Below are positions 1 to 5,770 of a stretch of 17,202 bases of DNA, in pieces. Within the stretch, counting starts at the first letter, position 1. Every line of letters begins with the position of its first letter. The stretch is from positions 1-17,202 of the forward strand of contig CAZKHA010000064.1 of NCBI GenBank assembly GCA_964552325.1, given 5' to 3'. Origin of the DNA: CAZKCK01 sp964552325 (lineage in GTDB: Bacteria > Bacteroidota > Bacteroidia > Bacteroidales > TTA-H9). The notes under the pieces are model-generated. The model did no database searches, was not told where the DNA came from, and was given only the letters and a program-made list of their open reading frames with translations. Position numbers and translations under genes: made by a program.

Positions 1-359
1 TTTTCAAGTAAGTCGTTCCTGTCATATGGTTTGGCCAAAAATTCATCGCAGCCTGCAGCAAAGCTCTCCCGTTTGTTCTCTGCCATGCAAAAAGCAGTTT
101 GAACAATAACAGGTAGTTTGGTCCTAAACGTTTTAATTTCTTTCATCGCATCTAAACCGTTAAGGGTCGGCAATTGAATGTCGAGCAAGGCAATGTTGAT
201 TTCTGGATTCGAATAACAAATGTTTACCGCCTCGCGTCCATTGCGCGCCCATAGGATGTCGGCACAAGTACCTGATAGATAGTAACAAATAAGCCGGTAG
301 CTGACATAATCGTCTTCTACCACAAGCACAACTTTGTCTTTCCAATCAAAGTTGTTCAC
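1..359 (-). CDS. Response regulator receiver-domain protein (3' end outside window)
   Basis: CheY-like receiver domain, expected to take a phosphoryl group from a histidine kinase and relay it in the cytoplasm. Reading the minus strand from a GTG at 359, I see the acidic cluster VEDD (residues 14-17), the phosphoacceptor Asp60 in ALLDIQLP, the switch Thr88 in VQTAF and the conserved Lys110 in LAKPY. The N-terminal NNFDWKDKVVLVVEDD resembles stand-alone or hybrid-kinase receivers of Bacteroidota. The reading frame is open to position 1, so any output domain is unseen. What is visible nearly completes a receiver, which fits a single-domain protein or the front of a larger one. Other in-frame starts are GTG at 377 and TTG at 386; no ATG is available and the start is uncertain. 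A -7-like box lies upstream at 417-424. It is divergent from dus and has no histidine kinase beside it. Confidence 0.8.
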   Translation of the reverse strand, partial: MNNFDWKDKVVLVVEDDYVSYRLICYYLSGTCADILWARNGREAVNICYSNPEINIALLDIQLPTLNGLDAMKEIKTFRTKLPVIVQTAFCMAENKRESFAAGCDEFLAKPYDRNDLLE

Positions 360-416
360 GGTTAATCCGTTATACACGTTATCCAATTTCTTTGAGGTTA
401 ATTAAAGGCCAGTTTA

Positions 417-451
417 CAAATCTAAGTAGAAATACTAAGATAGTAACGCAA
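417..451 (-). promoter_or_regulatory. Putative Bacteroidota-type promoter for the receiver gene
   Basis: On the minus strand TAGATTTG (417-424) matches the TAnnTTTG -7 consensus. A TTG at 449-451 could be the -33 element, but the 24-nt spacer is longer than usual. The -7 box lies about 40-58 nt before the possible GTG starts. Motif match only. Confidence 0.4.
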
Positions 452-457
452 TTATAC

Positions 458-473
458 GTGCGTAAAAACGCGC
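458..473. repeat. Short inverted repeat between divergent genes
   Basis: GTGCGT and ACGCGC flank an AAAA loop; the six-base-pair stem has one G-U pair. It sits between the divergent receiver and dus promoters, so it could be a protein-binding site. There is no T-run, so it is not an obvious terminator. The function is unknown. Confidence 0.3.
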
Positions 474-537
474 TTCGCCTTATCCAAAGTGTTGAAAAAG
501 ATGTAATGATAGTTGTAATTAATTGATAATGTATGTT

Positions 538-568
538 TTGTGTTATAAGGCAATAAGTTATAATTTTG
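538..568 (+). promoter_or_regulatory. Putative dus promoter (TTG-N20-TAATTTTG)
   Basis: A -33 TTG (538-540) and a -7 box TAATTTTG (561-568) are separated by 20 nt, a near-ideal match to the Bacteroidota housekeeping promoter. The -7 box ends only 4 nt before the dus ATG, so transcription would begin at or within the start codon (see findings). Confidence 0.6.
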
Positions 569-572
569 CAGA

Positions 573-1550
573 ATGTTAATAAGAGGTTTAAAAGAAATTC
601 CGGGAACGGCTATTATGCTGGCTCCTTTGGAAGATATTACGGATATCTCCTTCAGGATGATATGCAAAGAAATGGGTGCCGATATCATGTATTCTGAATT
701 TATTTCGGCGGAAGGGCTTATAAGGGAAGCCGACAAAAGCACCAAGAAACTTTATTTTGAGGAGGCCGAACGACCCATAGGGATACAGATTGTTGGCCAT
801 GAAGCAGCGGCAATGGCCGGTGCCGCAAGGGAGGCCGCAAAGGTAAATCCTGATCTAATTGATATAAATTGGGGCTGTCCTGTTCGCAAAGTTGTTTCAA
901 AAGGTGCAGGTTCGGGCATTATGAACAACATCCCTAAAATGGTTGAAATAACAAGCCAAGTGGTTAAAGCCACAAGCCTTCCGGTAACAGTAAAAACCCG
1001 GCTGGGCTGGGACGAAAACAGTAAAAACATTGTTGATATTGCCGAAAGGCTTCAAGATGTAGGTATAGCGGCTATAACTATACATGGCCGAACGCGAGCC
1101 CAGCTTTATACCGGAAAGGCAGATTGGACATTGATAGGCGAGGTTAAAAACAACCCCAGGATGCACATACCCGTAATAGGAAATGGCGATATTACCTCAG
1201 CTGCTATAGCGGCAGAAGTTATTGATAAATACGGAGTTGATGGTATAATGATAGGGCGGGCAGCAATTGGTTATCCTTGGATTTTTAAGGAAATTAAGGC
1301 CTTTTTGCATGCAAAAACCAAATCCCCAGAACCTGATATAGCCGAAAGGATAGCCATCTGCAACCGTCATTTTAATCATGCAATAGCTGTAAAAGGCCAA
1401 AAACGAGCCGTGTTGGAGATGCGAAAATTCTATTCGAACTACTTTAAAGGTATTGCAAATTTTAAACCCTATAAGATTCGCCTAATGGCTGCTGTTGATC
1501 CGCAAGAAGTGCTGGTAATTTTTGAAGAGCTTAAAGTATTGAGCTGTTGA
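573..1550 (+). CDS. dus: tRNA-dihydrouridine synthase (DusB-like)
   Basis: FMN-dependent enzyme that reduces specific uridines in the D-loop of tRNA to dihydrouridine, using NADPH. The 325-residue protein has the Dus TIM-barrel landmarks in order: the flavin-binding start LAPLEDITD (residues 16-24), NWGCPV with catalytic Cys102, KGAGSG at 110-115, VKTRLGW at 140-146, HGRTRAQ at 171-177, GNGDI at 203-207, and GRAAIGYPW at 228-236, which contacts the FMN phosphate. Length and motif spacing fit bacterial Dus; DusB is the closest type by eye, but the tRNA position modified cannot be read from sequence. ATG 573 is the first possible start, because an in-frame stop lies at 561-563. A later in-frame ATG at 615 would remove 14 residues and leave little before the FMN motif. 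The gene is monocistronic, with response-regulator genes on both sides. Confidence 0.93.
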   Translation: MLIRGLKEIPGTAIMLAPLEDITDISFRMICKEMGADIMYSEFISAEGLIREADKSTKKLYFEEAERPIGIQIVGHEAAAMAGAAREAAKVNPDLIDINWGCPVRKVVSKGAGSGIMNNIPKMVEITSQVVKATSLPVTVKTRLGWDENSKNIVDIAERLQDVGIAAITIHGRTRAQLYTGKADWTLIGEVKNNPRMHIPVIGNGDITSAAIAAEVIDKYGVDGIMIGRAAIGYPWIFKEIKAFLHAKTKSPEPDIAERIAICNRHFNHAIAVKGQKRAVLEMRKFYSNYFKGIANFKPYKIRLMAAVDPQEVLVIFEELKVLSC

Positions 1551-1580
1551 TAAACGAATTAGAATAAACGGGGGAACTGT

Positions 1581-1609
1581 GTTTAGGCTAAACTAATCTT
1601 GTTTTTTTT
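1581..1609 (+). terminator. Possible weak terminator after dus
   Basis: A five-base-pair stem GTTTA/TAAAC around GGC (1581-1593) is followed, after eight bases, by a run of eight T (1602-1609). The stem is short and the gap long, so this is only suggestive. It is the only hairpin plus T-run I found between dus and the sigma-54 regulator. Confidence 0.3.
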
Positions 1610-1690
1610 CGAATAGGATTTTAAATGGGTCTATTAAAAAAATATTTGAGCTTTTTTGAAACCATATGTGCCAAAATGGCGTTTATGTAT

Positions 1691-1698
1691 TATCTTTG
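1691..1698 (+). promoter_or_regulatory. Putative -7 box of the sigma-54 regulator gene
   Basis: TATCTTTG matches TAnnTTTG exactly. No TTG lies at the expected upstream distance; TGTG at 1667-1670 is the best I can see. It predicts a transcript starting around 1704, directly at the first of two palindromes in the leader. Confidence 0.45.
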
Positions 1699-1704
1699 AC
1701 CCAA

Positions 1705-1740
1705 CTCATGTACCATGAGCGATATTTGGTACTAACCAAA
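1705..1740 (+). promoter_or_regulatory. Two tandem perfect palindromes in the leader of the sigma-54 regulator
   Basis: CTCATG-TAC-CATGAG (1705-1719) and TTTGGT-ACTA-ACCAAA (1725-1740) are two separate perfect six-base inverted repeats, 5 nt apart. They lie between the -7 box and the purine-rich stretch before the GTG start. They could be operators for autoregulation or small hairpins in the 5' UTR. Neither arm matches a site I can name. Confidence 0.5.
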
Positions 1741-1751
1741 AAAAAGAAGAA

Positions 1752-3116
1752 GTGGAGCCTTTGAAAGTATTTATAGTTGAAGATGATGTAATCACAGCCA
1801 AAGTATTGGCCGAATCCTTGCATAAGGAAGGAAATTACAGCGTTGAAGTCTTTACAAATGGAAAAGACTTCTTGGATAATTTGTATAAAAGCCCCGATGT
1901 TATCTCACTCGATTACCTTCTTCCCGATTACAACGGTTTAGATATATTTAAAAAGATTAGGAAGTTTAATCCCAGTATTCCTGTAATCATAGTATCTGGC
2001 CAACAAGATATAGCAACAGCCCTGGAAATTCTGCGTAAAGGTGCCTATGATTATGTGGTAAAAGATCGCAATATGAAAGGCCGTCTTACCAACCTCATCA
2101 ACAAAATAGAGCAGAACCGGCAGCTACAACTCAAAATCACACAATTAGAAGAAGAAGTTGGGAAAAAGTACCTGGATTATAACCCCATAAAAGGCACAAG
2201 CCCAACAATTCAACGAATTTTCGAGTTGGTAGAAAAAGCCAGCAAAACCAATATTGCAGTATCTATCTCTGGCGAAACAGGAACTGGTAAGGAATTGGTA
2301 GCTAAGGCCATACACTATAATTCGCTCAAAAAGAAAGGAAAGTTTGTTGCCATCAATGTTTCGGCGGTACCTCAAGAATTAATTGAAAGCGAATTGTTTG
2401 GTCATGAAAAAGGCTCGTTTACAGGGGCTAATAACCGACGCGTTGGAAAGTTTGAAGAAGCAGATGGGGGAACCCTTTTCTTGGATGAAGTGGCTGACAT
2501 GGATTTGAATATGCAAGTAAAACTTTTACGGGCCTTGCAAGAAGAGGAATTTACACGCGTTGGTAGCAACCAGGTCATTAAGTTTGATGCCCGAATAATA
2601 GTAGCCACCAATAAAAACCTTACACAAGAAGTTAAAAATGGCTCTTTTAGAAAAGACCTGTATTTTAGGCTTCTGGGCTTACCCATCGAATTACCGCCAC
2701 TTCGCACCAGAGGCAACGATGTGCTTTTGCTTTCACGTTTCTTTATGGATGAGTTTTGCCATAAAAATGGCCTAAAACCCAAAACTATTTCGCCCAAAAC
2801 CCAAGAAAAGCTATTAAAATATAGTTTTCCGGGCAATGTACGGGAACTTAAGGCTTTAATTGAACTAGCCTGTGTTATGTCAGGCGATAATGTTATTGAA
2901 CCTGAAGATATTACATTCTCAGCTACTGCCACAAACGAAGACTTTTTAAGCGAAGAGCGAACCCTTGAGGATTACGATTTACGCATTGTAAAGCATTTTA
3001 TGGAGAAGTATGATGGTAACATTAAAGTTGTTGCCGAAAAACTGGGTATTGGTAAAACAACCATCTATCGAATGGTTAAAAAAGACCCCGCGTTTTTAGC
3101 CCATATTACAAAATAG
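1752..3116 (+). CDS. Sigma-54-dependent response regulator (NtrC family)
   Basis: Cytoplasmic two-component transcription activator that, when phosphorylated, uses ATP hydrolysis to open sigma-54 RNA polymerase promoters. The 454 residues hold three parts. The receiver (about 4-120) has VEDD at 9-12, phosphoacceptor Asp54 in SLDYLLPD, Ser82 and Lys104. The AAA+ domain (about 146-390) has Walker A GETGTGKE at 174-181, the sigma-54 contact loop GSFTGA at 221-226, Walker B LFLDE at 242-246 and sensor-II GNVREL at 361-366. The C-terminal Fis-type helix-turn-helix covers about 420-445 (VVAEKLGIGKTTIYR). The contact loop has Ser where GAFTGA has Ala, a mild variant. The start is GTG 1752, preceded by a purine-rich AAGAAGAAG stretch; no closer ATG is available. 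There is no neighbouring histidine kinase, so it is an orphan regulator. Its last 11 bases overlap the end of the convergent HAD gene. Its targets cannot be inferred here. Confidence 0.93.
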   Translation: MEPLKVFIVEDDVITAKVLAESLHKEGNYSVEVFTNGKDFLDNLYKSPDVISLDYLLPDYNGLDIFKKIRKFNPSIPVIIVSGQQDIATALEILRKGAYDYVVKDRNMKGRLTNLINKIEQNRQLQLKITQLEEEVGKKYLDYNPIKGTSPTIQRIFELVEKASKTNIAVSISGETGTGKELVAKAIHYNSLKKKGKFVAINVSAVPQELIESELFGHEKGSFTGANNRRVGKFEEADGGTLFLDEVADMDLNMQVKLLRALQEEEFTRVGSNQVIKFDARIIVATNKNLTQEVKNGSFRKDLYFRLLGLPIELPPLRTRGNDVLLLSRFFMDEFCHKNGLKPKTISPKTQEKLLKYSFPGNVRELKALIELACVMSGDNVIEPEDITFSATATNEDFLSEERTLEDYDLRIVKHFMEKYDGNIKVVAEKLGIGKTTIYRMVKKDPAFLAHITK

Positions 3117-3747
3117 GTGCATCGGCTCTTAAACTGCCGTTTTCAAAAAGGTCTTTTAGCTCTATGCCATGAAGGTGTAGCGTTTTTATCCCAAGTTTAC
3201 GGGCTCCTTCTATGTGTTGATAACTGTCGTCAATAAACAGGGTTTCGCTGGGGTTTAAGCCGCTGGTTGTTAGTACATGTTCAAAAATCTCGGTATCGGG
3301 TTTGCGTTTTTTTACATTGAACGACCAATAGGCGTGTTCAAATAAATCGGAAAAATCATACCCATAATCTTGTTTAAACCGGCTGTTATACGATTCAAAA
3401 TGAATTTGATTGGTGTTGCTCAGCAAAAATAGGCGATAATTGTTTTTTAGCGATTTTAAGATGTCAACACGGTGCGGAGGTAAATCTAATAATAACGCAT
3501 TCCATGCTTCAGCTATTTGCTCGTTGCTAAGCTTCACGCCCAATTCAGTGCGCAAGCCTTCGTAAAATTCTGCTGGTGAGCTTTTCCCGGTTTCAAGGTC
3601 ATTAAATACTTGTGATTGGGAAAAACCTGTAAATGATTCACTAAAGCGATCAATACCCAGGTTTACAAATGCATTAATGGTTTTGTTGAAATCAATGTTT
3701 AGGATTACACCTCCGAAATCAAATATAATATTTTTAATATTTTGCAT
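3106..3747 (-). CDS. HAD-superfamily hydrolase (YihX-like phosphatase)
   Basis: Probable cytoplasmic phosphatase acting on a small phosphorylated metabolite. The 213-residue protein shows all four HAD motifs: motif I FDFGGV with nucleophile Asp10; motif II LLSNTN with Ser110; motif III Lys149 in KKRKPD; motif IV FIDDS with Asp173/Asp174. The usual second Asp of motif I (DxD) is Gly12, as in the YihX (glucose-1-phosphate phosphatase) and related DxGxV subgroup. The cap is a small helical insertion after motif I, about residues 18-90. It starts at ATG 3747, 58 nt after the sugar transferase gene on the same strand, with no clear promoter or terminator between, so it may be the last gene of that operon. 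A sugar-phosphate substrate would then make sense, but this is inference. Its 3' end overlaps the opposing sigma-54 regulator gene. Confidence 0.88.
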   Translation of the reverse strand: MQNIKNIIFDFGGVILNIDFNKTINAFVNLGIDRFSESFTGFSQSQVFNDLETGKSSPAEFYEGLRTELGVKLSNEQIAEAWNALLLDLPPHRVDILKSLKNNYRLFLLSNTNQIHFESYNSRFKQDYGYDFSDLFEHAYWSFNVKKRKPDTEIFEHVLTTSGLNPSETLFIDDSYQHIEGARKLGIKTLHLHGIELKDLFENGSLRADAPIL

Positions 3748-3805
3748 TGCTAACTTGTTTGTTTGGTGTTTAATATTTATTTTGAGTAATTTCAGTACAA
3801 TAATG

Positions 3806-4408
3806 TCAGTTTTTTTTAGCTATAATACCTAGTATGGTTTTGTATATTATTTTTAAGTCGATACCAAAGCTTTGTTCTTGTAAATATTTAATATTTAAAG
3901 CAAGTTTTTCCGGCATAATGGTTTCGATATAGGTTTTTTCTGGATTGTTTGATTGGGCAAGAACTTCGCTTTCGTTTAAATAGGCAAGTGAAGCATAATC
4001 TGTAAGCCCTGGTTTAAGGTCTAATACTTTTAATTGTGTGCAATCATACAATTTTACATATTTGCGTACTTCAGGGCGAGGCCCAACTATGCTCATGCTA
4101 CCGTTTAGCACGTTAATGAGTTGTGGCAATTCATCTAGTTTGTATTTTCGCAAAAACCTCCCAACTCCTGTTACTCGTTTGTCGTCATCGCCAATAGTCA
4201 ATAAGCCATTTTTATCGGCACCCGTAACCATTGTCCTAAATTTGTAGAGCACGAAATCGCGGTTTTTTTTGCCAACACGAACTTGCTTATAAAAAATCCC
4301 TCCCCTTGAATCAAAAACAATAGCGAGCGTAATCACCAAAAAGAGTGGGCTTAGCAAAGCTAAACCAACCAAAGCTGATACTACGTCAAATGCTCTTTTC
4401 ATTATCAT
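3806..4408 (-). CDS. Small polyprenyl-phosphate sugar-1-phosphate transferase (PglC/WcaJ-type)
   Basis: Monotopic phosphoglycosyl transferase (bacterial sugar transferase family, PF02397) that moves a sugar-1-phosphate from a nucleotide sugar onto undecaprenyl phosphate at the inner face of the membrane, starting a surface glycan. At 200 residues it is the minimal catalytic unit, without the extra membrane domain of full WcaJ. Residues 8-32 form a hydrophobic re-entrant helix with the Ser20-Pro21 break seen in PglC. FYKQVRVGKKNRDF (39-52) and FRTM (57-60) follow, then the catalytic Asp92-Glu93 in LDELPQL and the PRPE motif at 110-113. Its ATG is separated from the aminotransferase stop by one base, so the two are translationally coupled; a second ATG at 4402 is also possible. 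The aminotransferase suggests an amino-deoxy sugar substrate (bacillosamine or similar), but the sugar itself cannot be read from sequence. Confidence 0.92.
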   Translation of the reverse strand: MIMKRAFDVVSALVGLALLSPLFLVITLAIVFDSRGGIFYKQVRVGKKNRDFVLYKFRTMVTGADKNGLLTIGDDDKRVTGVGRFLRKYKLDELPQLINVLNGSMSIVGPRPEVRKYVKLYDCTQLKVLDLKPGLTDYASLAYLNESEVLAQSNNPEKTYIETIMPEKLALNIKYLQEQSFGIDLKIIYKTILGIIAKKN

Positions 4409-4409
4409 T

Positions 4410-5624
4410 TTATTGACCGCAAACCTCAGCCCATGCCGCTTCCACCACCTGAATTACCCTGTTTACTTGGTCCGGTGTTAAGTCGTAATAAACGGGTAAG
4501 CTAATTTCGCTTCTATAATTAAGGTAAGCGTTAGGATAGTCGTTTATTGAATAACCCATTGATTTATAAAATGTCATCATGGGCAAGGGCACAAAATGGA
4601 CATTTACCGAAACGTTCTGGGCAAAAATGGCGCTAATCATTCTATCGCGTAGTTCTTCCGTAATATTGTTTATCCGAAGCAGAAACACATGGTACGAAGA
4701 TTTTTGATGCTCCGTTTCATACACAGGCAGCTTTGCCCAAGTATGTTTTGAAAACGCGTGTGCATACGTATCAAAAATCTGTTTGCGTTTGGCAAGCATA
4801 TCTTCATCATAGCGTTGTAGCTCCACAATGCCAATGGCTGCCTGTAAGTCCGTCATGTTGCATTTATAGCCCGCTTCCACAATGTCGTACCGCCAGTTCC
4901 CAATTTGGGTTTTTGCTAAGGCATCCTTGTTTTGACCATGCAACGATTTTATATTCAGTATTTTGTAAACGTCATCGTTGATAAATGGCTCGTGCAAGTT
5001 TAGGCAAATTGCCCCGCCTTCGGCAGTGGTCAGGTTTTTTACGGCATGAAACGAGTAAACCGTGATATCGGTTAGAGATCCTGTCTTTTTCGAATTAACC
5101 TCGGCACCTATTGAATGAGCCGCATCCGATAGAATTAATATCCTCCCAAGCTTAGCTTGTTCATTTCCTTCGGCAACAAACAATTGTTTAATTGATGGTT
5201 CTTGCACCAATTGGTTTAGTTGCTCGTATTTTGCCGGCCATCCACCTATATCCACAGGCATTATGACTTTGGTTCGTGGGTTAATAGCTTGCTTAACAGT
5301 TTCAACCGAAATATTGAAATCGTCATCAATATCCACAAACACGGGCTTTGCACCACAGTGAACTACTACATTGGCAGTGGCAGCATACGTGTAAGCCGGA
5401 ATTATCACCTCATCACCTTCTTTTACACCAAACCACCGTAAAACCAATTCAAGCCCTGCCGATGCCGAGCTTACACAAAGTGTTGATTTATGGCCTCCGT
5501 AGGAGGTGAGCATGGCCTCGAACTTTTTTGTACGCGGACCCGTTGTAATCCAACCCGAAGTTAAAGCAGCTGTAACTTCTTCTACAATACGCTCATCCAT
5601 ACGTGGAGGCGAAAAGGGAATCAT
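4410..5624 (-). CDS. DegT/DnrJ/EryC1/StrS-family nucleotide-sugar aminotransferase
   Basis: PLP-dependent enzyme that puts an amino group on a keto nucleotide sugar, usually from glutamate, giving an amino-deoxy sugar for surface glycans. The best start is ATG 5624 (MIPFSPPRMDE), the N-terminus expected in this family; a TTG at 5639 would add five residues. Counting from the ATG (404 residues), I see GWITTGPRT (24-32), the PLP-phosphate region SSASAGLELVL (52-62), Asp167 in SDAAHSIGAE, which faces the pyridine nitrogen, and catalytic Lys196 in SFHAVKNLTTAEGG. The C-terminal domain (about 240-404) is of normal length. It is first in a two-gene unit with the sugar transferase, one base apart. 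A PglE-like role (4-amino sugar) is plausible, but the matching dehydratase and acetyltransferase are not in the window. A -7 box lies at 5663-5670. Confidence 0.92.
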   Translation of the reverse strand: MIPFSPPRMDERIVEEVTAALTSGWITTGPRTKKFEAMLTSYGGHKSTLCVSSASAGLELVLRWFGVKEGDEVIIPAYTYAATANVVVHCGAKPVFVDIDDDFNISVETVKQAINPRTKVIMPVDIGGWPAKYEQLNQLVQEPSIKQLFVAEGNEQAKLGRILILSDAAHSIGAEVNSKKTGSLTDITVYSFHAVKNLTTAEGGAICLNLHEPFINDDVYKILNIKSLHGQNKDALAKTQIGNWRYDIVEAGYKCNMTDLQAAIGIVELQRYDEDMLAKRKQIFDTYAHAFSKHTWAKLPVYETEHQKSSYHVFLLRINNITEELRDRMISAIFAQNVSVNVHFVPLPMMTFYKSMGYSINDYPNAYLNYRSEISLPVYYDLTPDQVNRVIQVVEAAWAEVCGQ

Positions 5625-5662
5625 TTTGTGAGTTTCCAAGTGGCATTATTCGTTAGAAGTTG

Positions 5663-5670
5663 CAAAACTA
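5663..5670 (-). promoter_or_regulatory. Putative -7 box of the aminotransferase operon
   Basis: On the minus strand TAGTTTTG matches TAnnTTTG, 38 nt upstream of ATG 5624. A TTG at the normal -33 distance is absent. The transcript would cover the aminotransferase and sugar transferase genes and perhaps the HAD gene. Confidence 0.45.
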
Positions 5671-5712
5671 AGCAAATGTGACTGATTTTGGCTTTTTAAG
5701 TGTCAAATAACA

Positions 5713-5750
5713 AAAAAGCCCAGCTTAATCTATTTTAAGCTAGGCTTTTT
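5713..5750 (-). terminator. Intrinsic terminator after the propeller protein gene
   Basis: A long stem has arms AAAAAGCC + AGCTTAA (5713-5728) and TTAAGCT + GGCTTTTT (5735-5750), with one C/A mismatch inside. A/T runs on both sides make it work in either direction. It lies 20 nt past the stop of the minus-strand 5771-9025 gene and separates it from the aminotransferase operon on the same strand. Confidence 0.85.
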
Positions 5751-5770
5751 AAAACGTAAAGGCTTAAGCC

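Noticed and set aside
452..745. 97-codon minus-strand open frame across the dus promoter
   Set aside because: It overlaps the dus start region and would cover the strongest promoter in the window; no motif supports it.
2402..2932. 176-codon open frame on the minus strand
   Set aside because: It lies wholly inside the well-supported sigma-54 regulator gene; its protein is Ser-rich with no recognisable domain, typical of an antisense shadow.
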